Below, piece after piece: positions 8,530-17,714 of a stretch of 64,000 nt of DNA (position 1 is the first letter of the stretch; each line of letters begins with the position of its first letter). The notes beneath the pieces are model-generated. The model ran no database searches. It was not told the origin of the DNA and was given only the letters and a program-made list of their open reading frames with translations. A program made the position numbers and the translations under genes. The DNA is taken from assembly GCA_900548305.1 (NCBI GenBank), contig URJZ01000006.1:1-64000 (forward strand), in the 5' to 3' direction. Source of the stretch: an uncultured Oscillospiraceae bacterium. GTDB lineage: Bacteria; Bacillota; Clostridia; Oscillospirales; Acutalibacteraceae.

Positions 8530-9330
8530 ATGAAGTGCGGTATTTCAACATCTTGCCTGTATCCGATGGAAACAAAAGAATCACTTCAAACATTAACTGA
8601 TATGGGTTTTCAAGAGTTTGAAGTGTTTTTTAATACATTTCGTGAAATACAATCATCTTATACATTGGAGATGCGAAAACGCTTAGATGATTACGGTGCT
8701 GTTATGCGATCTGTGCATCCGTTTACATCGGGATTTGAATCGGCTTTAATTTTTACAAATTATCGTACACGCTTTTTAGATGGTTTGGAATTTTATAAGC
8801 AGTATTTTGAAGCGGCAAATATATTAGGTGCAACAATACTGGTTCTGCACGGACAAAATAATTGCGGCCGATATGGCGGAATTGAGGAAGCGGATTATTT
8901 AGAAAAATATTTGGCGTTATATGAACTGGGGCAGCAGTTTGGAGTTACAGTAGCGCAGGAAAATGTAAATGGATTTCGCAGTGCCAATCCTTCTTTTATT
9001 CGTCGTATGAGAGAACAATTACAACATCGCTGTGCCTTTGTATTTGATGTAAAACAAGCAGTGCGAGCCGGGTTTGATCCTTACGATATGTGTGATGCAA
9101 TGGGAAAAAATTTAATTCATGTGCATATTAACGATAACACACCTCCGCAGGATTGTTTGCTGCCGGGAAATGGAACGATGGATTACCCTCGTTTATTGGG
9201 GCAATTAAAGCAACAGGATTATCAAGGCTCTTTTATTATTGAAGTATATCGCAGAAATTTTGAGCAGTTGGAAGAGCTTAACAGTTCTGCAAAATATTTA
9301 AATGAAAAATTATCCAAATATTTTGGATAA
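8530..9330 (+). CDS. Sugar phosphate isomerase/epimerase-like TIM barrel
   Basis: A 266-residue xylose-isomerase-like (AP_endonuc_2) TIM barrel. Supporting blocks are GISTSCLYP at the first strand, MGFQEFEVFFN, ILVLHGQ with a likely metal-ligand histidine, VAQENVNGF with Glu, FVFDVKQAVRAG with Asp, and IHVHINDNTPPQD followed by LPGNGTMDYPRLL and FIIEVY. These are the Glu/Asp/His/Glu metal ligands expected of the family. The substrate cannot be predicted; inositol or keto-sugar isomerases and endonuclease IV share the fold. GGGAGG precedes ATG 8530. nrdR follows 70 bp downstream on the same strand. Confidence 0.75.
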   Translation: MKCGISTSCLYPMETKESLQTLTDMGFQEFEVFFNTFREIQSSYTLEMRKRLDDYGAVMRSVHPFTSGFESALIFTNYRTRFLDGLEFYKQYFEAANILGATILVLHGQNNCGRYGGIEEADYLEKYLALYELGQQFGVTVAQENVNGFRSANPSFIRRMREQLQHRCAFVFDVKQAVRAGFDPYDMCDAMGKNLIHVHINDNTPPQDCLLPGNGTMDYPRLLGQLKQQDYQGSFIIEVYRRNFEQLEELNSSAKYLNEKLSKYFG

Positions 9331-9400
9331 ACAGGTTGAAGTTTATAGATTTTATATGATATAATCATGAAATAGTAATCAACATGCGGGGGGCTGTTTT

Positions 9401-9856
9401 ATGAAATGTCCGTTTTGTTTTTATGAGGAAAGCAAAGTTATTGATTCTCGTCCAACAGATGAAGGAGAAAGAATCAGACGGCGTAGAGAGTGCTTAAAAT
9501 GCGGAAAACGTTTTACAACGTATGAAATAATTGAAACAGTACCTGTTATTGTGATAAAAAGAGATAAGTCTCGTCAGGTATTTGACAGAGGTAAAATTCT
9601 AAGCGGTTTGCTTCGTGCTTGTGAAAAACGTCCTGTATCTATTGAAACATTAGAAAGAATTGTGGACGAGATGGAATTTATATTACAAAATTCGCCGGAC
9701 AGAGAAGTTCCGTCAGAACGAATTGGCGAGTTGGCAATGGAAAAATTAAAAGATATTGACGAAGTTGCATATGTTCGCTTTGCATCTGTATATCGCCAAT
9801 TTCAAGATATACAGACATTTATGGATGAACTGAAATCTATGATGAAAACAAAATAA
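9401..9856 (+). CDS. nrdR: Ribonucleotide reductase transcriptional repressor NrdR
   Basis: Zinc-finger plus ATP-cone repressor of ribonucleotide reductase genes. The zinc ribbon has Cys3, Cys6, Cys31 and Cys34 (MKCPFC...[13 protein letters not shown]). The ATP-cone follows from about residue 49 ([19 protein letters not shown]), which senses dATP/ATP. 151 aa is the standard length. The site GCGGGGGG lies before ATG 9401. No nrd genes are in the window, so its targets are elsewhere. Confidence 0.97.
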   Translation: MKCPFCFYEESKVIDSRPTDEGERIRRRRECLKCGKRFTTYEIIETVPVIVIKRDKSRQVFDRGKILSGLLRACEKRPVSIETLERIVDEMEFILQNSPDREVPSERIGELAMEKLKDIDEVAYVRFASVYRQFQDIQTFMDELKSMMKTK

Positions 9857-9866
9857 ATTTAGGTAT

Positions 9867-9906
9867 AAAAACAGAGCCATACATAATATACGGCTCTGTT
9901 TTTTAT
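9867..9906. terminator. Bidirectional terminator between nrdR and coaX
   Basis: AAAAACAGAGCC (9867-9878) pairs with GGCTCTGTTTTTT (9892-9904), giving a stem with A-tract and T-tract arms usable from both convergent genes. Confidence 0.85.
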
Positions 9907-10682
9907 TGGTCTAAATAATTTTTTCGGTAAAGTGACAGTAAACCTTTTAACATTAATTTATCATCGTAAATAATGGAATGATTGCAATGTTTTACAATCA
10001 TTCCGGCCAATCCTCCGGTTGCCAGTAAAGTTGGCATTTCACCCAAATCGGCGGCAATACGGTCTATAATACCATCTATCATTGCAGCATTTCCAAATAT
10101 AATACCGCTTTGCATACAATGAGTTGTATTTTTTCCAATGATTTGCGGGGGAGCATCTAAGCTGATATGAGGCAATTGCGATGCTTGATTTGACAGTGCC
10201 TCTAAGGAAAGTCCTACTCCCGGAATAATCATACCGCCGGTATAGTTCCCTTGTTTATCAATGACAGAGACTGTGGTAGCTGTTCCCATATCAAATATTA
10301 CAATAGGGGTAGGGTATGATTCCAATGCTGTGACAGCATTTACGATTAAATCTTTCCCCAATTGGTCAGGATTATCTATGGTTATGGATAAATCTGTTTT
10401 GATTTGATTGCTTACCATAATAGGTTCTTTTCCAATGAGCAGTGCAACAGCAGACAAAATGGTCTGTGAAAGATTTGGTACTACCGAAGATATAATGCTT
10501 CCCGTTATGCTGGATAACGCAATATGTCGTATTGCAAGGACGTCTTGAATCAATACGGCATATTCATCGACCGTTTTGGTATGGTCAGATGAGATACGAG
10601 AAGTAAAGATAATTTCCTCTGTTTTTGTATCAATAATTCCCAACACAATATTTGTGTTTCCAATATCCAATGCAAAAATCAT
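9903..10682 (-). CDS. coaX: Type III pantothenate kinase
   Basis: Phosphorylates pantothenate, the first step of coenzyme A synthesis. The ASKHA-fold signature starts the protein (MIFALDIGNTNIVLG), and later motifs GKDLIVNAVTA, IFDMGTATTVSVID, GGMIIPGVGLS and LLATGGLA match CoaX. 259 aa is normal. Start ATG 10682 follows AAGGGAT. It is the second gene of a panT-coaX pair with 16 bp between them, and coaBC of the same pathway is transcribed away on the other side. Confidence 0.96.
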   Translation of the reverse strand: MIFALDIGNTNIVLGIIDTKTEEIIFTSRISSDHTKTVDEYAVLIQDVLAIRHIALSSITGSIISSVVPNLSQTILSAVALLIGKEPIMVSNQIKTDLSITIDNPDQLGKDLIVNAVTALESYPTPIVIFDMGTATTVSVIDKQGNYTGGMIIPGVGLSLEALSNQASQLPHISLDAPPQIIGKNTTHCMQSGIIFGNAAMIDGIIDRIAADLGEMPTLLATGGLAGMIVKHCNHSIIYDDKLMLKGLLSLYRKNYLDQ

Positions 10683-10698
10683 AACAATCCCTTTTCTT

Positions 10699-11343
10699 CT
10701 ATAGTTTTTGACTTCGTTTTAGTTTTAATAATACTTTTGCAATCACACATGTAATAATGCCTGCAATTACTGCTTCCGCAACTCCGTTGGTACCTACAAC
10801 AAACATGATGGTGCCTAGCAGAGCATCAGAAGCTATATTGTTTGCAGCGGCGTAACTGTCACCAAACATGAGACCGATCAGTCCCATAACCAATGTGGTG
10901 TTTACCATAGAACCGCAAACGCCGGCAACTGCAAGTGAGAAAAACTCAGCTTTGCTGTTGTGCTTCATCAATTTTTGCAAACCAACATATACAAAATAGG
11001 GAACAATTCCTACCAAAATACGTGGAACAAAGCAAATAATTAAGCTGAGCCAACTTCCGTGTTCTTGTCCCGGCAACGGATAAAACGGTGTAAAAACAAA
11101 AGAAGTTAATGCGGGAGTGACAGTATTGGTAATTAAGCTACAAACACCGAAAAGTGCGCCTAATATGGCGCCTTTTTTAGGTCCAAGCACAATAGAACCG
11201 ATAATAACCGGTATATGGACGATAGTGGCTTTGATTACCACCAAAGGAATAAATCCCAATGGAGTAAAGCCTAACACCAACACGATGGCCGCGAATAATG
11301 CCAATAGCACAAGATCGCGGTACTTTACATTTAGTTTATTCAA
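10699..11343 (-). CDS. panT: ECF transporter S component, probably pantothenate-specific (PanT)
   Basis: A 214-residue membrane protein with about six hydrophobic segments. The N-terminal LALFAAIVLVLGFTPLGFIPL and TIVHIPVIIGSIVLGPKKGAILG blocks are typical of substrate-binding (S) components of energy-coupling-factor vitamin importers. It would need the shared EcfAA'T module, not encoded here. Pantothenate specificity is inferred from its operon with coaX and the adjacent coaBC. The start is TTG at 11343, with AGGAGG eight bases upstream; the ATG nearer that site runs straight into a stop. Confidence 0.85.
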   Translation of the reverse strand: MNKLNVKYRDLVLLALFAAIVLVLGFTPLGFIPLVVIKATIVHIPVIIGSIVLGPKKGAILGALFGVCSLITNTVTPALTSFVFTPFYPLPGQEHGSWLSLIICFVPRILVGIVPYFVYVGLQKLMKHNSKAEFFSLAVAGVCGSMVNTTLVMGLIGLMFGDSYAAANNIASDALLGTIMFVVGTNGVAEAVIAGIITCVIAKVLLKLKRSQKL

Positions 11344-11404
11344 TTTACATTCCTCCTGCTGCTGCTCACGGAGATGCAGCGCAAATTCTTTTTTATTATA
11401 CTGA

Positions 11405-11780
11405 ACAAATACATATAATGCAATAAAAATGATAGCGTTATTTTATATGTTTATTCCTACTTGTATGAATTTGGTTTACAATCTGATTTTTGTCTGTTAG
11501 TTCATAAATACGGTACTTATATTGTTACACTATATTTTAGTACAGTTTTATACAGTTACACATTGTATTTTTATTGGGAATAGGAAAAATCCTATATAGC
11601 CCAACTGTTTTGATATCATTAAAAAATTATAACTTTAGGTTTATGATATAATAAATCTTACTGTCTAAAATTGAAAATATATTTTTTCAATAACGAATAT
11701 TAGAATTGTTATGATTGACATAAAAGGTCGTAAAATGCTTTCTTTTGGTAATTTTACTTTTAAAACAATAAAAAGTTTGG
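11405..11780. other. AT-rich divergent intergenic region with one hairpin
   Basis: The gap between panT and coaBC. It holds a hairpin at 11574-11604 (TTGGG/CCCAA outer stem, ATAGGA/TCCTAT inner stem, AAAA loop) and AT-rich promoter-like stretches. No ORF or known riboswitch was recognised. The hairpin has no T-run on either side, so it does not look like a terminator. Confidence 0.4.
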
Positions 11781-11786
11781 TATACT
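11778..11786 (+). promoter_or_regulatory. Extended -10 promoter of coaBC
   Basis: TGG-TATACT about 30 bases before the coaBC start; the -35 region is only weakly matched, as is common for extended -10 promoters. Confidence 0.5.
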
Positions 11787-11816
11787 AAACAAAATGATTG
11801 GAAAGGTATGAATGAT

Positions 11817-13010
11817 ATGTTGAAAAACAAAACAGTCTTGCTTTGTATTTCGGGAGGAATTGCTGCTTATAAAATGGCACACGTTGCAAGTGCATTAAAA
11901 AAGCAGCATTGTAATGTTCATGTCATTATGACCGAAAATGCAACCAATTTTATTACCCCTATTACGTTTGAGGAGCTAACAGGGAATAAATGTGTAGTTC
12001 ATACTTTCGATAGACATTTTCAGCATAATGTGGAGCATGTGGCATTGGCGAAACAGGCGGATGTCTGCTTGATTGCTCCAGCAACCGCCAATGTAATTGC
12101 AAAATTGGCACATGGAATTGCAGACGATATGTTAACCACTACAGTTTTGGCATGCAGATGCCCCAAAATTGTGGCTCCTGCTATGAATACGGCTATGTTT
12201 GAAAATCCGATTACACAAGATAATATAGAAACATTGCAGTCTTACGGTTTTACCGTCATTCCTCCTGCCGAAGGATATTTAGCCTGCGGAGATGTTGGAG
12301 CCGGTAAATTACCGGAACCGGATGTTTTATTAGAATATATTTATCAAGAAATTGCTTTTCCAAAAGATATGAAAGGTCTTCATGTGTTGGTGACAGCGGG
12401 TCCCACACAAGAAGCTATTGACCCCGTACGATATATTACCAATCATTCTACAGGAAAAATGGGGTACGCTATTGCAAAAATTGCTGCGCGCCGTGGTGCT
12501 TATGTAACGCTGGTAACAGGAAAAACACATTTACAACCACCTATGTTTGTGGATGTTGTTCCTGTTATTAGTGCGGACGATATGTTTCAGGCAGTGGTCA
12601 GTCGCCATTTAGAGCAGGATATCATCATTAAGGCTGCAGCAGTTGCGGATTATAAACCTACGACTTGTCATAAGCAAAAAGTGAAAAAGAGTACGGAAGA
12701 TATGACACTTTCTTTGACACGTACGCAGGATATTTTGGCATATTTGGGCGCTCATAGAAAAGAAGGACAATTTTTATGCGGTTTTTCGATGGAAACCGAA
12801 CGTATGCTGGAGTATGCACATGGAAAATTGGAAAGAAAATTAATTGATATGATTGTGGCCAATAATGTGACAGAAGCAGGTGCCGGATTTGGAACGGCAA
12901 CCAATATTGTAACGTTGGTTACCAAAGCAGAAGAACAGGCTTTGCCTTTACAAAGTAAAGAAGAAGTTGCAGCCAATTTATTGGACGCGATCATGAAAGC
13001 AAGAACATAG
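11817..13010 (+). CDS. coaBC: Bifunctional phosphopantothenoylcysteine decarboxylase / phosphopantothenate-cysteine ligase
   Basis: Catalyses two successive steps of CoA synthesis. The N-terminal CoaC flavoprotein part (about residues 1-180) has LLCISGGIAAYK, the catalytic His in VEHVALAKQAD and the PAMNTAMFENP motif. The C-terminal CoaB part begins LHVLVTAGPTQEAIDPVRYITNHSTGKMG and contains KAAAVADYKP and KLIDMIVANNV. I choose ATG 11817 (397 aa): GGAAAGG lies ten bases upstream, whereas the upstream in-frame ATG at 11808 almost touches it. Pathway partner of the divergent panT-coaX. Confidence 0.96.
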   Translation: MLKNKTVLLCISGGIAAYKMAHVASALKKQHCNVHVIMTENATNFITPITFEELTGNKCVVHTFDRHFQHNVEHVALAKQADVCLIAPATANVIAKLAHGIADDMLTTTVLACRCPKIVAPAMNTAMFENPITQDNIETLQSYGFTVIPPAEGYLACGDVGAGKLPEPDVLLEYIYQEIAFPKDMKGLHVLVTAGPTQEAIDPVRYITNHSTGKMGYAIAKIAARRGAYVTLVTGKTHLQPPMFVDVVPVISADDMFQAVVSRHLEQDIIIKAAAVADYKPTTCHKQKVKKSTEDMTLSLTRTQDILAYLGAHRKEGQFLCGFSMETERMLEYAHGKLERKLIDMIVANNVTEAGAGFGTATNIVTLVTKAEEQALPLQSKEEVAANLLDAIMKART

Positions 13011-13044
13011 GAGTCTGTTAAATACAAATGATATAGAAACAGTA

Positions 13045-13092
13045 AGCCCTTTCCCTTTGATACAGTATTCCGTATCGTGGGAAAGGGCTATA
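13045..13092. terminator. Probable terminator between coaBC and the DUF4363 gene
   Basis: An 11-bp stem AGCCCTTTCCC/GGGAAAGGGCT (13045-13055 with 13079-13089) whose loop holds a second small stem GATAC/GTATC. The following T-content is weak, so termination strength is uncertain. Confidence 0.6.
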
Positions 13093-13132
13093 TTATTTCA
13101 ACAGAGTGTTTTGAGTAACTCCGATGAAAGCA

Positions 13133-13513
13133 CTATAAGATGTTTTGTATATAGGGTAGTTCCGCATCATTTAAATGTTGAACCATCTCAATGATGCGGT
13201 TACATTCTGCTTGAATATCCGCTTCTTCTCCTAATTCTATAAAAGCCGGCAACGCTGCCAAAGAGCGGTCAATTTCTTCCAGCTGCATATGAGACATGAA
13301 TGTACACAATACCGCATGGTGATTTTGCCATTTTTCTCCTGCCTGTCTGCTGAGTGTAAGCGCTGTATCTTTATCATCTTGCAGAGAAGTATCGGCAATT
13401 TGTATAATATCTTGTGTGATAGAAGTTGTAATAGATTGGGTGGAAATGACTGCCAAAGTACATATTGTAATTAAGACTGCCAGTAGTCCTGCAGCGGCCC
13501 AAAGTCTGTTCAT
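13133..13513 (-). CDS. DUF4363 family membrane-anchored protein
   Basis: A 126-residue protein with one N-terminal membrane anchor (about residues 5-25) and an extracytoplasmic helical domain of about 100 residues (HHAVLCTFMSHMQLEEIDRSL). This matches DUF4363 proteins of spore-forming Clostridia, which are often coupled to DUF421 genes as here. Its ATG overlaps the stop of the upstream DUF421 gene by four bases, which implies translational coupling. Function unknown. Confidence 0.72.
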   Translation of the reverse strand: MNRLWAAAGLLAVLITICTLAVISTQSITTSITQDIIQIADTSLQDDKDTALTLSRQAGEKWQNHHAVLCTFMSHMQLEEIDRSLAALPAFIELGEEADIQAECNRIIEMVQHLNDAELPYIQNIL

Positions 13514-14193
13514 ACAGCGGATCCTTTCGCTTTTTTTATGATTTTATATTCACCACTTCTATTTGCAGTCATAATAAAAACATCCTGTATTTCATAGTGT
13601 TCCTGTTTTAAAATTTGATATACCCATTGTGTGTCTTTTTCACATAACTTTAACGAAAAGTCAGATATTTCACCATCACTGATAATCACAGCTTCCATTC
13701 CTTTATCCGGAACATGTAATTGTAACATTTCCGCAGATACCATATCTTTTTCGGGTTTTTTAATTACACTGATTTTTCCGTTTGTTTCCATAATGGCATA
13801 TGCAACATCCTGCAAAGAAAAAATATCTTTTTGCCGTAATTGTTCAAATAAATCTTCAATGGTAATACGTAACCGGCGCATTTGTTTTTGGTCAACTTTC
13901 CCGTTATTAATTAAGATAATAGGGCTGCCGCATACAGCTTTTCGAAATCCAGAATGTTTTACCATTAGTGCAGATACAGCAATTTCTGCAATTACTAAAA
14001 CGGCAATTGGCACAATACCGCTTACCAAAGGTTGTGCAGCATCCTGCATAGGAATGGCAGCTATGTCAGAAATGAGCAATGTTACAACCAATTCAGATGT
14101 TTGTAATTCACTGATTTGACGTTTTCCCATAATGCGAATTGCAAGTATGATGCAGGTATATAATAAAGCTGCACGAATAATGGAAATAATCAC
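13510..14193 (-). CDS. DUF421 (YetF-like) membrane protein
   Basis: A 227-residue protein with three N-terminal transmembrane helices (about 5-22, 35-52, 60-80) and two cytoplasmic YetF-type alpha/beta modules. Diagnostic blocks are IRIMGKRQISELQTSELVVTLLISDIAAIP and PIILINNGKVDQKQMRRLRITIEDLFEQLRQKDI. Homologues in Bacillus are linked to sporulation and spore germination; the precise role is not established. Start is GTG at 14193 with GGGTG upstream. First gene of a two-gene operon with the DUF4363 gene. Confidence 0.85.
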   Translation of the reverse strand: MIISIIRAALLYTCIILAIRIMGKRQISELQTSELVVTLLISDIAAIPMQDAAQPLVSGIVPIAVLVIAEIAVSALMVKHSGFRKAVCGSPIILINNGKVDQKQMRRLRITIEDLFEQLRQKDIFSLQDVAYAIMETNGKISVIKKPEKDMVSAEMLQLHVPDKGMEAVIISDGEISDFSLKLCEKDTQWVYQILKQEHYEIQDVFIMTANRSGEYKIIKKAKGSAV

Positions 14194-14450
14194 AATCTAT
14201 CACCCAATTTCTCGTTTAATATTAAGTATGGTACGTTTTTGTATTTTTATACAATAAATCTACTTGCACAGTTAATTTTTCTTTACGACAAAAAACTTTT
14301 AATTTTTATGTTTGTATCATTCACAAATTGGATAAAAAAGAGCAATTGCAAAGTGGCAAGTTGCTTTTGCAAAATGACAGTTGGTTTAGTTTTGGATTTG
14401 CTTCTGGTAAAATTATGTAAGTGAATAGCCAGAACATGGGGGAAGTTAAG

Positions 14451-14675
14451 ATGGAAATATCCTATGCCGAACTGCATAGAAAATTAGGAATTAATGTAGC
14501 GTATTATAGAAAATTAAAAGGTTTAACACAAATAGAACTAGCAGAAATGATACAAAAAAGCCGTACGTACGTCAGCCAGCTTGAGGCCCCTCAAATGACA
14601 GTGAATATGACAATAGATGTGTTGTTCAAAATAGCAGAGGTTCTTGAGGTGCATCCTGCAAGGCTGTTAGAGTAA
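14451..14675 (+). CDS. Small XRE-family HTH regulator (first of a pair)
   Basis: A 74-residue single-domain protein that is nearly all helix-turn-helix: LGINVAYYRKLKGLTQIELAEMIQKSRTYVSQLEAP is the five-helix XRE fold. ATG 14451 is chosen because GGGGGAAG lies seven bases upstream; the GTG at 14421 gives ten poorly placed extra residues. No sensor domain is present. A second XRE gene follows 30 bp downstream in the same unit, ending at a shared terminator. Confidence 0.82.
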   Translation: MEISYAELHRKLGINVAYYRKLKGLTQIELAEMIQKSRTYVSQLEAPQMTVNMTIDVLFKIAEVLEVHPARLLE

Positions 14676-14705
14676 ACTTGTATATAAGAGGGGCGGAATG
14701 ATGTA

Positions 14706-14963
14706 ATGAGAATCTACAAAAATACAGAAGATTTATCTTTGGGAGAGAGAATAAAATATTTAAGAAAAGAAAACAACTTGTTGCAGGAAGATGTTACTTC
14801 TGCTCTCGGAGTTTGTCGTTCTACTTGTTCCCATTATGAACGTGGATTTTCTATACCAAGCATTTCCAAATCTATGAAACTAGCTGAAGTGTTTCAAACC
14901 AGTATTAGCTATTTATTAACAGGAAAGCCTGATAAAAATGCCGATACAGATACAAAGCAATAG
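14706..14963 (+). CDS. Small XRE-family HTH regulator (second of a pair)
   Basis: An 85-residue XRE repressor-like protein: LGERIKYLRKENNLLQEDVTSALGVCRSTCSHYERG covers the HTH, followed by the typical SISKSMKLAEVFQTSISYLLTGK segment. GAGGGGCGG lies upstream of ATG 14706. It is probably co-transcribed with the XRE gene at 14451. The two share the fold but little sequence, so they are not a recent duplication. The gerA operon starts after the terminator, and a regulatory link is possible but unproven. Confidence 0.85.
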   Translation: MRIYKNTEDLSLGERIKYLRKENNLLQEDVTSALGVCRSTCSHYERGFSIPSISKSMKLAEVFQTSISYLLTGKPDKNADTDTKQ

Positions 14964-14999
14964 AAAAAAGAGCAAGCTGAAAAGCTTGCTCTTTTTTAT
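14964..14999 (+). terminator. Terminator of the XRE gene pair
   Basis: A perfect 15-bp stem (14964-14978 with 14983-14997) with a GAAA tetraloop and a TTTTTTATT tail, directly after the stop codon. Confidence 0.95.
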
Positions 15000-15085
15000 T
15001 TATGAAATGAAAAAGTTGAATAAAATTGGCAATTTCAGTGAAAAGTATAAAGTAAACACTTAGAAAACAGAATGGAGGAAACGAA

Positions 15086-16570
15086 TTGAGTAGGCAAGAG
15101 AAACAACAAGATAATGTTCCGCAAAAAATTTCCTCTTCACTATTAGACAACTTAGTTTACTTGCGCAAACAATTTGACGGAAGTATGGATTTTATCATCC
15201 GCCAGTTTAACATTGAGGGAACAAAAGCGGCACTAATTACAATTGATAATTTAATTGACAAACAAACCATTGCTGAAAGTATTTTAAATCCAATTCGAAG
15301 AGCTAAATTGAGTCATTTAAACGGTATGGAAAAGATGAAAGAAATTCGAGATAACATATTAACAACCGTAGACCAAGAGCAGATGGTGGAATTTGATAGT
15401 TTATTGACAAAATTAATGAGTGGTTTTGCGATGTTGGCAATAGACGGATGCGATTTTATGATTTCTATTGGTGTTCAAAGTTTCGCTTATAGAAGTATTA
15501 GTGAACCTAGCAACGAAGTGGTACAGAGAGGTTCCAGAGAAAGTTTTGTGGAACCATATGTTATTAATATTTCTATGATACGCCGCCGTATGAAAACACC
15601 AAAATTAAAATTTGAGCGCATGCAAATTCAATCAGAGAGTAAAACAGATGTTTGTTTGTGCTACTTAAGAGATAAGGTATCTCCTCAAATATTAAAACAG
15701 TTAAAAAATAATATCAGCAAAATCAAATTGGAAACCGTAATGGCATCAGGATATATTGCACCGTTCATTGAACGCAGAGGTTTGTTTAACGGGGTAGGAG
15801 TATCTGAACGGCCGGATACCGTGTGCGGAAAAATCAGCGAAGGAAGAATTGCCATTATTGTTGACGGTACGCCGAATGTTTTGATTGTACCGCATTTATT
15901 TATTGAAAATTTTCAAACGTTCGATGATTATGCAACTCGTCCATTTTTTGCAACTTTTACGCGTTGGCTGAAAGTATTTGCGTTTTTCCTGTCTATTTTT
16001 CTGCCGGGTTTTTATGTTGCCTGCGGAACGTTTCATCCTGAGTTTTTACCTCAGGTTTTATTAACAAAAGTAGTGCAAGCTCAAGCTGAGACACCATTTT
16101 CTCTTATGATTGAATGTATAATGATTCACATCATATATGAGATTTTAAGGGAAGCCGGCCTAAGAGTACCAAAACCCTTGGGGCATGCAGTGAGTATTGT
16201 AGGTGGTTTGGTCATTGGAGAAGCTGCCGTACAATCCGGTTTGGTAGGTCCTCCAACGTTAATGGTCATTGCATTAACGGCAATTTCTTCTTATGTAGTG
16301 CCGAGCTTATATGAACAAACCGCTATTTTACGTTTGATATTTATCATCATTGGAGGAACTCTAGGATTTTGGGGAATTACATTAGGTTTCTGTGCGATTT
16401 TAATCAGCTTATGTTCAGAAAGTATTTACAAGATTCCGTTTTCTGCTCCTCTTTCTCCATTTCATTTGAGAAGTATGCGAGATGTTGCAATACGTGCCAG
16501 CTGGAAACTACTTCGTAAAGATGTAGAAAAAATTCAAGATATGCCAGGTTCTAATGTAAAAAAGAAATGA
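15086..16570 (+). CDS. gerAA: Spore germination receptor A subunit (GerAA/GerKA type)
   Basis: A subunit of an inner-spore-membrane germinant receptor. 494 residues: an N-terminal cytoplasmic domain (about 1-270, with QFNIEGTKAALITIDNLIDKQ and GRIAIIVDGTPNVLIVP), then a membrane domain of about five helices from residue 290 (FFLSIFLPGFYVACGTFHPE, PKPLGHAVSIVGGLVIGEAAVQSGLVGPPTL in sequence). The PxxxG..VSIVGGLVIG block is diagnostic. TTG 15086 is the start, seven bases after GGAGG. First gene of a three-gene operon; it shows the organism forms endospores. Confidence 0.95.
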   Translation: MSRQEKQQDNVPQKISSSLLDNLVYLRKQFDGSMDFIIRQFNIEGTKAALITIDNLIDKQTIAESILNPIRRAKLSHLNGMEKMKEIRDNILTTVDQEQMVEFDSLLTKLMSGFAMLAIDGCDFMISIGVQSFAYRSISEPSNEVVQRGSRESFVEPYVINISMIRRRMKTPKLKFERMQIQSESKTDVCLCYLRDKVSPQILKQLKNNISKIKLETVMASGYIAPFIERRGLFNGVGVSERPDTVCGKISEGRIAIIVDGTPNVLIVPHLFIENFQTFDDYATRPFFATFTRWLKVFAFFLSIFLPGFYVACGTFHPEFLPQVLLTKVVQAQAETPFSLMIECIMIHIIYEILREAGLRVPKPLGHAVSIVGGLVIGEAAVQSGLVGPPTLMVIALTAISSYVVPSLYEQTAILRLIFIIIGGTLGFWGITLGFCAILISLCSESIYKIPFSAPLSPFHLRSMRDVAIRASWKLLRKDVEKIQDMPGSNVKKK

Positions 16571-16580
16571 GGCGTTTTTC

Positions 16581-17714
16581 ATGAGCAGAAAATGTTTAAT
16601 CAGCGCAGGCCAGTTATTTAGTCTACTGTTGGTTAGCAGCCTAATTATAATGGTAACGACCAATAGCACATGGACAGGTGGAGGAGATTTTCTTGACAAT
16701 ATCATTTCATGTGCCATTGCGTTTGCAGTAAACTTTATTGCGGTGATTCCATTGGGAGTGTTATATCGAAAAAGACCTACTATGAACATTTTGGATCATG
16801 GTTATCATTTAACTGGTTGGTTTGGTACAGTAATCGCATTATTTTATGGTTTATATTTTCTTACCATCGATTGTTATTATTTATCTGTGTTTCAGGTATT
16901 TAATGCAAATATGATTGAACCTGAAATGCCGTCTTGGTTAATCGTAATTGCTGTATTGATTGTGGCAGTATATGCAGCTTGGAAAGGTATGGAATCTATT
17001 TCCAGAACTTCTGTTTTTATCTTGGTCATGCTGCTCATAGGTTTTCTTTTTATTTTGGTTACTTCTATTCCGCAAGTAAAATCAGAAAATTTTAAGCCGT
17101 TGCTATATAACGGTTGGAACCAAACCATACAAAGTACCATGTTGTTTCTGGGCAGAAGTACAGGTCTTGCCACATTAGCTATTTTATTACCTGCGACAAA
17201 AGGAAACAAAAAAATTGGTTTTACCGTTTGGAACGTAATCACTTATTTGCTTATGAGTATCATTATGGTGATTATGGTTGGGGTTCTTGGTAATGCAATA
17301 CAAACACAAATGTTTCCAATGCATACTCTGGCAGCAATATCAGGCATTGGCCCATTCCAGCGTATGGATTCCATTTTTTTAGGTATTTGGCTGATGGGTG
17401 TCTTTATTAAAATAGCCATTGATTTATATTTGTTCGGCAGTTGTATGCAACGTGTATTTCATATTAAACGTGGTGGGTTTTTTATCATAGGAGGTGCAAT
17501 GGCGGTTGGTATCATATCTGTACTCATTACCAAATCAGTTGCGCTGCAGCATCTATTTTTTGATGTATACCTGTTGGCTCCGCTGACTTTATTTGCATCT
17601 TTTGTAATACCGCTGATTTTATTATTAATAGATACCATTAAATGCAAAAATAAAACGATTCGACGTATGGAAGAAACGTTGGAGGTGCAACATGAAAACA
17701 GTGCGTTGGATTAA
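16581..17714 (+). CDS. gerAB: Spore germination permease subunit (GerAB type)
   Basis: A 377-residue integral membrane protein with ten predicted helices, in the APC amino-acid transporter superfamily. It begins ISAGQLFSLLLVSSLIIM and contains AAWKGMESISRTSVFILVMLL, both typical of GerAB/GerKB. In characterised receptors this subunit binds the germinant; the germinant here is unknown. It starts ten bases after gerAA and overlaps gerAC by 23 bases, so the three genes are clearly one operon. Confidence 0.94.
   Translation: MSRKCLISAGQLFSLLLVSSLIIMVTTNSTWTGGGDFLDNIISCAIAFAVNFIAVIPLGVLYRKRPTMNILDHGYHLTGWFGTVIALFYGLYFLTIDCYYLSVFQVFNANMIEPEMPSWLIVIAVLIVAVYAAWKGMESISRTSVFILVMLLIGFLFILVTSIPQVKSENFKPLLYNGWNQTIQSTMLFLGRSTGLATLAILLPATKGNKKIGFTVWNVITYLLMSIIMVIMVGVLGNAIQTQMFPMHTLAAISGIGPFQRMDSIFLGIWLMGVFIKIAIDLYLFGSCMQRVFHIKRGGFFIIGGAMAVGIISVLITKSVALQHLFFDVYLLAPLTLFASFVIPLILLLIDTIKCKNKTIRRMEETLEVQHENSALD

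Noticed and set aside
13631..14119. 162-aa plus-strand ORF over the DUF421 gene
   Set aside because: Shadow frame rich in Cys/Ser without a ribosome site; the DUF421 frame has family motifs and coupling to DUF4363.
15005..15060. Sigma-G promoter before gerAA
   Set aside because: A GAATA element is present, but the best -10-like sequence is too far away (about 20 bases or more) and a poor match, so I do not list it.
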